A DNA stretch of 64,000 bases from JAFAMS01 sp963715815. Its GTDB lineage: Bacteria > Vulcanimicrobiota > Vulcanimicrobiia > Vulcanimicrobiales > Vulcanimicrobiaceae. Location: assembly GCA_963715815.1 (NCBI GenBank), contig OY970278.1, forward strand, positions 186,001 to 250,000, given 5' to 3'. Position numbers and translations under genes: made by a program. How positions within the stretch are numbered: the first letter of the stretch is position 1; every line of letters starts with the position of its first letter. Positions 51,694 to 60,424 of this stretch are shown here, one piece after another. The notes beneath the pieces were generated by a model. That model saw only the letters and a list, made by a program, of their open reading frames with translations, was not told where the DNA came from and did no database searches.

Positions 51694-52877
51694 GAGCCGC
51701 GCTTGCTTTCGTCATCGTCGCCCCGTTTGCGACGTGGCTGGTCAGCGCATCGGCCGCGCATCCAACTCTCGTGACGCTGGTTCCATTTCCGTTCGAGCGT
51801 ATCGGCGCGCTGATCTTCGTGCTCATCGCTGGTGGTCTTGCGCTCGGTGAGATCCTGGGCCGGCGCAAACCGTCGCCTGCGTATCGCGCAGGAATCATCT
51901 TTGCAGCGGTCGCGATCGCCGCGTCGATCCTTGGATTCGATCCGGTTTCCGGGATTGCATCAGGCGTGTTTCTCGCGGTAGTTTGCCTAGCCGGCGGCGC
52001 GGCTTATCGCTACGTACGCGAGGGCGCTTGGAACCCGATGCTTGCGGCGTGGCTTTGGACCGGCTCGGCATCGTGCGCGCTTGCGCTCGTCGCGCTGGTG
52101 CTGCGCCGGCCTGCAGGTCTCTATGCGTTCGCGCACGGGCGTGCCGTCGGCATCTTCGAGAATCCGAACGAGCTCGCACTCTACGCGCTTGCGGTTTGCA
52201 CGATTGCCGCGGCGGCGATGTTCGCGCATTACCGTGGACGCAGGCTTGCGATCGCGACCTTTGTGCTCGGCGCGCTCGCGCTAATCGCGACGGGGTCGCG
52301 GTCCGGTGAAGCGGCCTTTTTGATCGGCGCCGTTGCACTCGCGATCATGTTGCGCGGACGACATATGAGACTGCAGCTTGTTGCCCTCGTCGTGCTCGTC
52401 GCGATTGGAATCGGCCTCGGTCTCGCTTTTGATAGCCGGCATAACCCTGGCGAGAACGATACGCGCCTCGCAGCGTGGAGCGCAGGCGTCCGAACCGTCG
52501 CGCTCTTTCCGCTGACGGGCGTCGGTATCGGCGGGTTCTACCGTGTCTATCCGTTCGTCCGTAGTCCGGACGCGCCCGGTCCGGGCGATCCGATCGCGTA
52601 CGATCCACACAATTTCTATCTTAGTGTTGCAGCCGAGACGGGTTTGCTTGGCCTGAGCGCGTTCATCCTAACAATCGTCGCTTTCGTGCGCGAATCGCGC
52701 GACGTGCTCGCGCTTGCTTCGGACGACGGACGAAGGTTCGGTATCGTCACGCTCGCAGGATTGCTCGCGATTGCCTGCCACCTTGTCTTCAATGGGTTCG
52801 TGCTGGCTATCGTTCTTTGGGTGGTCATGGCTGCTTTGATGCTCGGAATCGCGCGGTCGGAATATGGCCGCGCCTAA
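51690..52877 (+). CDS. O-antigen ligase / Wzy-type membrane protein
   Basis: 395 residues from ATG 51690 (MRAALAFVIVAPFATWLVSA) in an ATGA overlap. About ten to twelve transmembrane helices, with the periplasmic loop GVGIGGFYRVYPFVRSPDAP followed by DPHNFYLSVAAETGLLGLSA, the WaaL/Wzy_C hallmark (P-H-N-x-x-L-x-x-x-x-E-x-G). GIFENPNELALYALAV and ATGSRSGEAAFLIGAVAL precede it. It probably ligates or polymerises a glycan on lipid A or another undecaprenyl-linked sugar. Ligase versus polymerase cannot be told from sequence. Confidence 0.85.
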   Translation: MRAALAFVIVAPFATWLVSASAAHPTLVTLVPFPFERIGALIFVLIAGGLALGEILGRRKPSPAYRAGIIFAAVAIAASILGFDPVSGIASGVFLAVVCLAGGAAYRYVREGAWNPMLAAWLWTGSASCALALVALVLRRPAGLYAFAHGRAVGIFENPNELALYALAVCTIAAAAMFAHYRGRRLAIATFVLGALALIATGSRSGEAAFLIGAVALAIMLRGRHMRLQLVALVVLVAIGIGLGLAFDSRHNPGENDTRLAAWSAGVRTVALFPLTGVGIGGFYRVYPFVRSPDAPGPGDPIAYDPHNFYLSVAAETGLLGLSAFILTIVAFVRESRDVLALASDDGRRFGIVTLAGLLAIACHLVFNGFVLAIVLWVVMAALMLGIARSEYGRA

Positions 52878-53484
52878 GCTCGCGCTCCTGGCCTGCGCCG
52901 GACTCTTGTGCGCGTTTGCAGCAGGATGCGCACCCAAGCCGCCGCCCCAGAGCCCCGCATCGGCTTCAGCCTCGCCGTCACCGACGGCGGCCGCGACGCC
53001 GAGTGCCTCCGCAACGCCGGCACCGAGCCTCACGGACGAAGAGCCGGTGCGCGCGATAAGTCGTGGGACCTCGCGCGAGCCGGCGCGTTACATCGTGCGC
53101 AATCCGCGCGGTCAAGTAATGTATGACGTGCTCTCCTCGACCGTTGTCTACAACCGGGCGAGTGACGGCACGGCCGACGCGACGTTCACGACGCCGCACG
53201 TGACGTTTTCGGCGCCGGACGGTCGAGTCGTTATCGCGGACTCGCCGAAGGCCGTCGCCCACGACAGGGATAAAAGCGTCGTAATGATCGGTGGCGTTCA
53301 CGCCAAGACCAGCGACAGCAAGGTCCTGACGTGCACGACGCTGACGTACGACGAGCGCCGAGCCCAGATACTGTGCGTCGGCAACGTCGTCTTGACGGAT
53401 ACCAAGACCAATCAAACTGCGACAGGGGAGACGCTGCAGACCGATCCCGGGTTCGAGCACGTCACGCTGTCAGGAAGCAGATGA
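52864..53484 (+). CDS. lptC: LptC/OstA-like LPS-export lipoprotein
   Basis: 206 residues from ATG 52864. A lipoprotein signal (LLACAGLLCAFAAGC) leads to a Pro/Ser/Ala-rich linker (residues 22-60). The LptC/LptA-type beta-jellyroll follows: VMYDVLSSTVVYNRASDGTA, TTPHVTFSAPDGRVVIADSP, GGVHAKTSDSKVLTCTTLTY and GNVVLTDTKTNQTATGETLQ. Such proteins pass LPS between LptBFG and LptA. Overlaps the genes on both sides (14 and four bases). No LptA or LptB in the window. Confidence 0.8.
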   Translation: MAAPKLALLACAGLLCAFAAGCAPKPPPQSPASASASPSPTAAATPSASATPAPSLTDEEPVRAISRGTSREPARYIVRNPRGQVMYDVLSSTVVYNRASDGTADATFTTPHVTFSAPDGRVVIADSPKAVAHDRDKSVVMIGGVHAKTSDSKVLTCTTLTYDERRAQILCVGNVVLTDTKTNQTATGETLQTDPGFEHVTLSGSR

Positions 53485-54629
53485 TCGCAAGAACGGTTAC
53501 GAGAGAGCGAATTCGCGTCGACGCCTTGCGCATGACCACCCTAGATCGTTACATGATCGGGGAGCTGGCCGGACCGTTCGCTTTTGGATTCTCGGCTTTC
53601 ATGTTGATCTTCGTTGCGACGAACTTGCTCGCGCTCAGCCGTTTGATCTCGGAAGAGCACGCTAGGCTCTTGGCAGTGATCGAATATTTCTTGTGGGGTC
53701 TGCCGCAGGTTATCCCTTACGTCGTTCCGATGGCGGTGCTCTTAGGGGTATTGCTTGCGATGCAGCGCCTCTCGGGCGAGAGCGAGATCACGGCGATGAA
53801 AGCCGGCGGTCTCTCGCTGGAACGCATCGCCGTACCGCTGCTGCTGGTCGGATTCGTCCTTTCGGTCTTCACGTTTTTCGTCGAGCAGACGTTCGTTCCA
53901 TACGCGAACGATCGCGCGACCGAGATCCTACAAGTGACGATTCGGCATGCAGCTTCCCTTGGGACAAATCTCACGGTTTATACACCACTGCCCGGCGGCG
54001 GCCGGCAGCTAACGGCGGCGACGGGCTACGACGCGTCGACTCAGTCGTTGCTCAACGTGACCGTTATTCAGTACGATGGGAGCGGTGCGCCGCAAACCAT
54101 CATCTTCGGCGACCGGGCGACCGCGCAATCGAGCACCTCATGGACGTTCGATGGCGCGCGTACGTACCGGTTTGATCCCGACGGTTCCACTCTAGAAAGC
54201 ACGCAGCGTACGTTGATTATCGATATCGGAGAAGGTCCAACAAGCTTGCTCAAGCGGGCCAAGGGGGCACCGCAAGAGATGAGCCGCAGCGAGATCGCGC
54301 AAGTGATCCGCACCGGACAATTGACGTCGACGCAGCTCGGACAATACGTCGCCGAATATCAATCGCAGCTTGCACGACCGTTCGCGTGTCTCGTCTTCGC
54401 GCTCTTGGCGGTTCCGTTCGGGATTCGGCGGGTGCGTGGTGGCGGGACGAGCGTCGGATTCGGCCTCGCGGTTGCGATCGTGTTCATCTACTACGTGGTG
54501 ATGACGATCTCAAATTCATTGGGGACGCTCAACGATTTCATGGCGTTTATCATGGCGTGGTTCCCGAACGTACTGTTCTTCGCGATCGGCATGGTGCTAT
54601 TGCGCCGCGCGTCGTTCGGGGCCGGCTAG
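53481..54629 (+). CDS. LptF/LptG-family LPS export permease
   Basis: 382 residues from ATG 53481, or 365 from ATG 53532 (MTTLDRYMIGELAGPFAFGF). YjgP/YjgQ topology: three N-terminal helices with LPQVIPYVVPMAVLLGVLLA and LSGESEITAMKAGGLSLERI, a periplasmic beta domain (about 150-280) and three C-terminal helices (FACLVFALLAVPFGIRRVRG onward). E. coli has paired LptF and LptG; only one homologue is here, next to LptC. Confidence 0.88.
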   Translation: MIARTVTRERIRVDALRMTTLDRYMIGELAGPFAFGFSAFMLIFVATNLLALSRLISEEHARLLAVIEYFLWGLPQVIPYVVPMAVLLGVLLAMQRLSGESEITAMKAGGLSLERIAVPLLLVGFVLSVFTFFVEQTFVPYANDRATEILQVTIRHAASLGTNLTVYTPLPGGGRQLTAATGYDASTQSLLNVTVIQYDGSGAPQTIIFGDRATAQSSTSWTFDGARTYRFDPDGSTLESTQRTLIIDIGEGPTSLLKRAKGAPQEMSRSEIAQVIRTGQLTSTQLGQYVAEYQSQLARPFACLVFALLAVPFGIRRVRGGGTSVGFGLAVAIVFIYYVVMTISNSLGTLNDFMAFIMAWFPNVLFFAIGMVLLRRASFGAG

Positions 54630-54630
54630 C

Positions 54631-55581
54631 TTGGAAATTCTGCGAGGCATCCTGACGGTCATAATTATTATGATCGTTGCCGGATTAATTGCGTACATCG
54701 GAGATCGCGTTGGACATCAAGTTGGGCGGCGGCGCTTGACGATGTTCGGTTTGCGGCCGCGGTATACGTCGACGATCGTTGCGGTCGGAACCGGGATGCT
54801 GATCGCGCTGGGCGTTACGGGCATCGCAATCGGATTCTCGCATCAGGTGCAAGACGCGTTCTTCCGCATCGACTCGTTGACCACGCGCATTCAACAGCTG
54901 CAAGCCCAATCCGATGCGCTCGAAAACAAGACGCGCAACGGCGAGCTGGTGATCCCGAAAGACACGCCGCTGCAATACCGGTATTTAGTGTTGCACCCCA
55001 AAGAATCGCCGGATTTTCAGTTCAAAGAGATGAGCGCGTACTTCGACGATACCGTCAGCGTCGCGAACCAAGTCTTCACGCAGAACCCGTACAATCTGCG
55101 TCCGTTGCCTTTTCGTTCGACCGATCGGGAAGTTGCGCTCAAGCTGCGGCAGCAGCTCGATGATTCGGCGATTCAACGCAATCTACGAACCGGCAACTCG
55201 ATCTTGGTGCTGGCCGTCTTCCCCGAGAATTTATATCGCGGCGATCGTATTAGCTTTGAGTTCGTCACCTGGCAAGATCGTTTTATATTCGCGAAAGATC
55301 AGATCGTCGCGGCGCTCGACTATTTGGGCGGCAACGTTCCGGATCTCGGGCGTCTGATCACGCTCGGACAGCTCAAAGCCATCCAGCTCGGGATGCCTGG
55401 GCCATTCACGCAATTTCCGCAGATCGTCCCAGCCGGCTCCGTTCAAAGGGCTGAGACCGCCGTGCTCCACGGGAACGGCGTGTACCGTGTAACGCTGCTC
55501 GCAGCTCGAGAATCTTACGCCCACGACGGCACCGCCGGCATGGCCTTTCACATCGCGGTGGCTAAAGTGGGAGCGAGGTAA
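54631..55581 (+). CDS. DUF3084 domain membrane protein
   Basis: 316 residues from TTG 54631. Two N-terminal membrane helices (ILTVIIIMIVAGLIAYIG, IVAVGTGMLIALGVTGIAI) flank the DUF3084 signature GDRVGHQVGRRRLTMFGLRP. A coiled coil (RIDSLTTRIQQLQAQSDALE) and a globular C-terminal part (KDQIVAALDYLGGNVPDLGR) follow. DUF3084 proteins are known mainly from cyanobacteria and related diderm lineages, and their role is undefined. It is one base after the LptF/G gene. Role in envelope biogenesis is inferred from context. Confidence 0.82.
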   Translation: MEILRGILTVIIIMIVAGLIAYIGDRVGHQVGRRRLTMFGLRPRYTSTIVAVGTGMLIALGVTGIAIGFSHQVQDAFFRIDSLTTRIQQLQAQSDALENKTRNGELVIPKDTPLQYRYLVLHPKESPDFQFKEMSAYFDDTVSVANQVFTQNPYNLRPLPFRSTDREVALKLRQQLDDSAIQRNLRTGNSILVLAVFPENLYRGDRISFEFVTWQDRFIFAKDQIVAALDYLGGNVPDLGRLITLGQLKAIQLGMPGPFTQFPQIVPAGSVQRAETAVLHGNGVYRVTLLAARESYAHDGTAGMAFHIAVAKVGAR

Positions 55582-55656
55582 CAGGAAAAAGTTGTTACGA
55601 GCCCCCTCGGGGAATCGCGAACCAGGGTAGTGATGACGGGCTCGTACATTTGGGGG

Positions 55657-55675
55657 CCCCACGCAAAGCGTGGGG
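55657..55675 (+). terminator. GC-rich hairpin after DUF3084 gene
   Basis: CCCCACGC (55657-55664) and GCGTGGGG (55668-55675) form a perfect eight-base stem with loop AAA. It is 75 bases after the DUF3084 stop and 32 bases before the YqgF-like ATG. No T tract follows, so a Rho-independent terminator is uncertain; an mRNA-stabilising or translational element is an alternative. The rest of the 125-base gap is G/C-rich without a gene. Confidence 0.35.
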
Positions 55676-55706
55676 GGCGCGCAGCCGGGGGCGAAGCGCC
55701 ATACAA

Positions 55707-56111
55707 ATGATTTTGGGGATCGACCCCGGCACACGGAAATGCGGCTACGCCGTCATGACCAAGCCGGGGCAACCGCCCGCGAAAATTGGGATCGTCGAAA
55801 CGGGCTCGCTGGCCGGGACAGTCGTCGAGCTGTTGCGCACGTATCCGATCGAGGCGATTGCGCTCGGCAGCGGGACGCACGCGCCGCCGGTCGCGGCTGA
55901 GTTAGCGCGCTGCGGCGTCCCAATCCATGTCGTTAACGAATATGAAACGACGCTGCGCGCGCGCGCCCGCTACTTCATCGACCATCCGCCGCGAGGTTGG
56001 AAGCGCTGGGTTCCACGCGGGATGCTGCTGCCGCCGCGGCCGATCGACGACTACGCGGCGCTTCTTATCGCGGAGCGATTCGTGGCTGCGGCAACACCGG
56101 CGGCGTCATGA
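55707..56111 (+). CDS. RuvC/YqgF-like RNase H-fold nuclease
   Basis: 134 residues from ATG 55707 (MILGIDPGTRKCGYAVMTKP). The opening D-P-G-T-R-K-x-G motif is the first catalytic Asp of the RNase H/RuvC-YqgF fold. VHVVNEYETTLRARARYFID supplies the second acidic site, and PPRPIDDYAALLIAERF the terminal Asp pair. The YqgF/RuvX family trims pre-16S rRNA; a Holliday-junction role is an alternative. It follows DUF3084, a pairing also seen in cyanobacteria, and overlaps the porin gene by four bases. Confidence 0.8.
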   Translation: MILGIDPGTRKCGYAVMTKPGQPPAKIGIVETGSLAGTVVELLRTYPIEAIALGSGTHAPPVAAELARCGVPIHVVNEYETTLRARARYFIDHPPRGWKRWVPRGMLLPPRPIDDYAALLIAERFVAAATPAAS

Positions 56112-58822
56112 ATCGTCTGTTGGCCCTGATCCTCGCAACGGCGTTCACCATCGGCGCGCTCGCACTCGGGGCTCAGAGCGGGTCGGCCACGCCGTTTTCG
56201 GACGTCCCCGCGAACCACTGGGCCTATCAAGCCATTCAGAGTTTGGCCGCAGACGGCCTCATCGAAGGTTACCCGGACGGCCGCTTCAAGGGCGATCGCC
56301 CGCTCACGCGTTACGAGATGGCGGTCTTGATCGCACGCGTGATCGCCAAAGTGCAGTCGACGATGCCGACCGGTTACGCGTCGCGTGCCGATCTCGACAA
56401 GCTGCAGAAACTGATCGACGCGTTCAAAGACGAGCTCGATGCGCTCGGCGTACGCGTCACGAATCTCGAAGACTCACTCGACGCGCTCGACAAGCGCACA
56501 AAACTCGCGCAGTCGCTCGAATTTCACGGCTTCATGCAGCCCGACGTCACGCTGCGGCAACGCGAAACGCTTCCACAAACCGTTTCGGGCGGTAACGCGG
56601 GTACGGGGATTTTCAACGCGTTTGTCTCGACAGATTTTACGAACGCCGCCTATACGCAGCAGAACACGCTCGATCAATTTCGTTACGACGATCGTTTCAC
56701 GTTCGTCTATCACGTCACCGACAATCTCACCGTCTCGGTTCCGCTACGCATCACGACCTATGACGCCGGTGGGAGTGAGTTTACGGGAACGCTCGGGAGC
56801 AGCGGCAGTCCGTATTCAGGCAACGGAACGCAAGTCGGCGTCGATCCGGGCGTTGATATTACGATTGCACGCACCGGTAACATCTCGAACTTGTGGATCA
56901 AGTACGGGATTCAGGACAACCTCAAATCATCGCGTACCGGCTTGACTTACAAGGCCCCGGATGTTTCCGATCAATATACATTCGGTGAAGGGCCGCAAGA
57001 TTTCGAGCACGGCTTCAGCATCGCGGGAACGCTCAACGGGCTGACTGATTTTCAAGCCTATTTTACGCGCGAAGACGACTTGATGCTGACAACGCAGACG
57101 ACGTATCCCGAGGGCTACAGTCTGTCGACCGGCGCAAATAACTATCTGACGCTCGTCGTTCCGAATCAAACCGGTTACAGTCAAAACGGCTATCCCGGTC
57201 CCGGCGGGACCGCGACGCAAACGCTCACGTTCGGAGCCGGCTCAGGTCCGCTCTCGATGGTGTACCTCGGAACGAAGGCGCTGATCGGAACGGTCTACGT
57301 CTCCGCCTACAACGGCACATTCTACAACAGCTCGGGAATGATCATAGGCGGCGGCGCGAATCCTGCGCCGCCATTCATTTACGATGATGCGCTGAACGCG
57401 GTGTCGTTTACCAATCCGTTGCCCGCGGGATCAACCGTCTCGATCACGTTCGTGGGACTGACGACGCAAGACTACACGCTGCCGCAACGCTTTCACGTCG
57501 GCGGTCGCGTCAACCAGAAAATCAAGGGCCTTCCGGGTGCCGAGATCGGCGCATCGTTCAGTCGGATTTTCGACGTGAACGATCTGCAATGTTCCTCGAA
57601 CAGCGGCGTACCGACGCTGTGTCTTGCGCAGACTGCCGCGCCGGGTTGGGGATTCGGCCTTGTCAGCGATGCGGTTTTCGGCCTCGACGCGCAACTCCCG
57701 ATCCCGATCGACCTCACCGGCCCCGGAACGCAACCCGTCCTCTTCGGCGAAGTTTCGAACAGTAAATATTCGCCCGACATTCAGAACGTCGCACCCATCA
57801 GCTCGAGCGCCTGGGTTGCCGGTGCGAATCTTGCACTCGGTAAGGCCAGCGCCACGATTCAGTATCAGTCGATCGGCGCGAACTATATGGCCGGCGCGCC
57901 GTTCCGCTATTACGGAAGTCCGCCGCCGACGTTTGCGTATTGGAAGTTGCCGTACTTTCCGGCATTCTACGGGTTTGCGAATACAGTCGCGCTCAACAAG
58001 CAGTTTCTCACGCAATTTGTGGGCTCGGCCGTCGCGGCACCATTCACTGCGTACGGTCCCGGCGCAAATACGACGCTCAACTACGATACGCCGATGTTCA
58101 ATCCGTTCATCGCGAGCGGTCCGCAGTGGTTCTCGAGCTTTACACCCAACACGCAGGGTATCACCGGAAATCTCAGCGTTCCGTTCCGCATCGGTTCGCT
58201 GCCGGTCACTGGGCGGATTTCCGGTGCGCATCTTAGCGAGCTCACACCGAATTCGGTCGCCGCGATGCAATACGGACCGTCGTATCAGTCGAATGTCAAA
58301 GAAAACTTCGACCGGCTCGAAGCCGCCCTCAACTTCACCGTTCCGGCATTCGGGAAGAGTTTGGCGCTGGGCGGAAGTTTGGGCTGGGATCGTTTGTATC
58401 GCAACGATCCGACGCAGTTCCAGTACTATCCGTTCAATCCGGCGACCGGCGGCAACGATCCAGGCTCCGTCGCTGCGGCGCTGACGCTCAACCCGGTTGT
58501 GGGCAGTCTAGCCAACTGGTCTCCGAACTACATCAACGTTCATCACATCACCACCAACGTGAGCGCTGCTATGCCGGTCACCAAAGGTGTTGTTCTCAGC
58601 GGTTTGTACAACGAACAGTCGTTTACCGGAGACTATCAGACGCTTTCTGCGAACATCAGTCAGAAGAAGACGTTTTCGCAAGGCGCGGTAACGTATACGA
58701 TTCCGAACACGCCAAGCACGTTGACGTTTTTTTTCCGCACGATGAAGTACACTGACTCCGTCGTCCCTTCGTATGACACGAATATTAATCGCGAAGACGT
58801 CATCTACGCGATTCGGTTCTAG
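56108..58822 (+). CDS. SLH-domain outer-membrane porin
   Basis: 904 residues from ATG 56108. A signal peptide (LLALILATAFTIGALALGAQ) is followed by an SLH domain (about 29-80): FSDVPANHWAYQAIQSLAAD and GLIEGYPDGRFKGDRPLTRY. A short coiled coil (LDKLQKLIDAFKDELDALGV) precedes a long beta-barrel with alternating strands ending in YAIRF, a terminal-Phe sorting signal. SLH-porins tether the outer membrane to peptidoglycan-linked polymer in Cyanobacteria, Deinococcota and Negativicutes. This architecture is strong evidence for a Terrabacteria-type diderm envelope. Confidence 0.9.
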   Translation: MNRLLALILATAFTIGALALGAQSGSATPFSDVPANHWAYQAIQSLAADGLIEGYPDGRFKGDRPLTRYEMAVLIARVIAKVQSTMPTGYASRADLDKLQKLIDAFKDELDALGVRVTNLEDSLDALDKRTKLAQSLEFHGFMQPDVTLRQRETLPQTVSGGNAGTGIFNAFVSTDFTNAAYTQQNTLDQFRYDDRFTFVYHVTDNLTVSVPLRITTYDAGGSEFTGTLGSSGSPYSGNGTQVGVDPGVDITIARTGNISNLWIKYGIQDNLKSSRTGLTYKAPDVSDQYTFGEGPQDFEHGFSIAGTLNGLTDFQAYFTREDDLMLTTQTTYPEGYSLSTGANNYLTLVVPNQTGYSQNGYPGPGGTATQTLTFGAGSGPLSMVYLGTKALIGTVYVSAYNGTFYNSSGMIIGGGANPAPPFIYDDALNAVSFTNPLPAGSTVSITFVGLTTQDYTLPQRFHVGGRVNQKIKGLPGAEIGASFSRIFDVNDLQCSSNSGVPTLCLAQTAAPGWGFGLVSDAVFGLDAQLPIPIDLTGPGTQPVLFGEVSNSKYSPDIQNVAPISSSAWVAGANLALGKASATIQYQSIGANYMAGAPFRYYGSPPPTFAYWKLPYFPAFYGFANTVALNKQFLTQFVGSAVAAPFTAYGPGANTTLNYDTPMFNPFIASGPQWFSSFTPNTQGITGNLSVPFRIGSLPVTGRISGAHLSELTPNSVAAMQYGPSYQSNVKENFDRLEAALNFTVPAFGKSLALGGSLGWDRLYRNDPTQFQYYPFNPATGGNDPGSVAAALTLNPVVGSLANWSPNYINVHHITTNVSAAMPVTKGVVLSGLYNEQSFTGDYQTLSANISQKKTFSQGAVTYTIPNTPSTLTFFFRTMKYTDSVVPSYDTNINREDVIYAIRF

Positions 58823-58827
58823 GGCGA

Positions 58828-59865
58828 ACGCAAGCGCTTAGCGTCGCAGTCGATTCACAGCAAACGGTCGGCACCGCGACGGGCATCGGCGTGTATACGC
58901 GCGGCTTGCTCGAGGCTTTGCCCGCTGCCGGTATCAACGCCGTGCCGCTGCTTATGCCGGGCTTCGATCCGTGGCGCTTCGATCGGCGCGTCATCTGGGA
59001 CCAAGCGCTCTTGCCGCTGCGTGCATTGCAAAGCGGCGCGCAGCTTCTGCACTGTACCAGCGGTTCGGTTCCGCTGGTCGCATCGCTTCCGATCGTCGTC
59101 ACCGTGCACGACGTCGCGTGGCTGCGTGGGGTTCAAGCTCACACGCCGCCCTACGCGCGCTGGTACTTCGGTCCGTTCAGCGCGCAGCGTTGGCGCACCG
59201 CGCGCTATGTCATCGTCGACTCAAATTTCACGCGCGATGAGCTGCTGGCGTTCGTGGAGCTCGACCCCGCGCGTGTCGTAGTCGTGCATCCGGGCGTCGA
59301 TGCGGTTTTCGCGCAAGTCGCTCGCCGGCCGTCACCGGCGCCCCTCGTGCTGTGCGTCGGAACCGTTGAGCGCCGCAAGAACGCTGCCGTCGTGATAGAG
59401 GCGCTCGCGCAGGTGCCGGACGTGCAGCTCGTCTGCGCCGGACCTCCGACTCCGTATCAAGCCGAATGCGAAGCGCTCGCGCAGCGTTTGGGGATTGCGA
59501 ATCGCGTCAGGTTTGTGGGGTATCTCGAACGCTCGCAGCTACTCGACCTGTACGCGACGGCGACGCTGGCCGTTGCACCATCACGCTACGAAGGTTTTGG
59601 CTACGCCGCGGCTCAGGCGCTGTGCGCCGGAATGCCGCTCATCGCAGCGCGCTCGTCGTCGTTGATTGAGGTCGTGCAAGACGACGCACCATTGCTCTCG
59701 CCCGATGAACCGGAAGCATGGAGCGCCACTATACGCGCCATCGTCGAGGCACAAGATAACGCGAACCGGCGTGCAGCCGAGGTTCGTTCGGGCGCGACCA
59801 CGCGTTTCGCCTGGCAGCGTGCAGCGGTCGAGACCGCCGGCGTTTACCGGAACGCAATGCGATGA
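58828..59865 (+). CDS. Family 4 glycosyltransferase, apparent ACG start
   Basis: 345 residues from ACG 58828. The N-terminus reads LSVAVDSQQTVGTATGIGVY and continues TRGLLEALPAAGINAVPLL, the usual opening of GT4 enzymes (I-D-x-R-x-x-x-x-x-x-T-G-I-G-x-Y). The first conventional codon, GTG 58891, falls in the middle of this motif. ACG lies five bases after the porin stop with AGGGCG just upstream. VLCVGTVERRKNAAVVIEAL and the E-x(7)-E motif region APSRYEGFGYAAAQALCAGM are typical of the GT4 C-terminal domain. It probably transfers an NDP-sugar to an envelope glycan; acceptor unknown. Confidence 0.85.
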   Translation, partial: TQALSVAVDSQQTVGTATGIGVYTRGLLEALPAAGINAVPLLMPGFDPWRFDRRVIWDQALLPLRALQSGAQLLHCTSGSVPLVASLPIVVTVHDVAWLRGVQAHTPPYARWYFGPFSAQRWRTARYVIVDSNFTRDELLAFVELDPARVVVVHPGVDAVFAQVARRPSPAPLVLCVGTVERRKNAAVVIEALAQVPDVQLVCAGPPTPYQAECEALAQRLGIANRVRFVGYLERSQLLDLYATATLAVAPSRYEGFGYAAAQALCAGMPLIAARSSSLIEVVQDDAPLLSPDEPEAWSATIRAIVEAQDNANRRAAEVRSGATTRFAWQRAAVETAGVYRNAMR

Positions 59866-59878
59866 TACTGTGAGGGTT

Positions 59879-60424
59879 ATGAGCCAACGAATCGCCGGAA
59901 TTTCTCCCGAGGACGCCGACACATACGCGCGCTCTGTTTTCGAGGCGCAGACGAAGCTTTGGGGCGCGCCCCTCGTCAACAATCGCGTCTATGCGCGTCG
60001 TCCAACAATTTTCCGCGCCGTCCGCGGGATGTTCAGCGCGATCGACCAATCAGGTCTGCTTACGCCGGCGCTTCGCGCCTTACTCAACCGGCGCGTAGCT
60101 TACCTGAATCATTGTGCATTTTGACAGGATATCAATGCTGCGGTCGGCAGCAAATTAGGCCTAGGAAAGGACAAGCTGCTCGGGGTCGCTACGAATCCGA
60201 TGCCGGATGTCTTCGACGATGATGAACGCCTTACGCTCGAGTACGCAGATTTGATCACGCTCTCGGATCGTGACGTCGACGATACGTTTTTCGAGCGCCT
60301 GCGCGCACGGTTCGATGACGACACGATTGTCGAACTCACCGAAACGATTGCGTGGGAAAACGCATCGAGCAAGTTCAATCGTGCACTCCGCATTCCATCA
60401 CAAAGCCTATGGAGAGACGATTGA
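59879..60424 (+). CDS. CMD-family (AhpD-like) protein with in-frame TGA, putative selenoprotein
   Basis: 181 residues from ATG 59879 if TGA 60122-60124 is read as selenocysteine (U82). The active-site motif is NHCAFUQDIN: Cys79 and U82 replace the CxxC of carboxymuconolactone decarboxylase/AhpD-like thiol peroxidase partners. Downstream sequence (AAVGSKLGLGKDKLLGV, FDDDERLTLEYADLITLSD, IAWENASSKFNRALRI) continues the family in the same frame. A 17-nt hairpin starts 11 nt after TGA with loop GGTCG, matching the bacterial SECIS pattern. It is likely a redox enzyme acting on peroxides or an organic substrate. The stop overlaps the MOSC gene by four bases (TTGA). If TGA stopped, an 81-residue fragment lacking the second active-site residue would result. 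Confidence 0.88.
60136..60152 (+). promoter_or_regulatory. Candidate bacterial SECIS hairpin
   Basis: TGCTGC (60136-60141) pairs perfectly with GCAGCA (60147-60152) around loop GGTCG. The hairpin is 17 nt long and begins 11 nt after TGA 60122-60124. The E. coli fdhF SECIS upper stem-loop is also about 17 nt, spaced 11 nt from UGA, with a loop G-U dinucleotide needed for SelB binding; here GGTC is in the loop. Geometry seen in sequence; SelB binding inferred. Confidence 0.82.
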
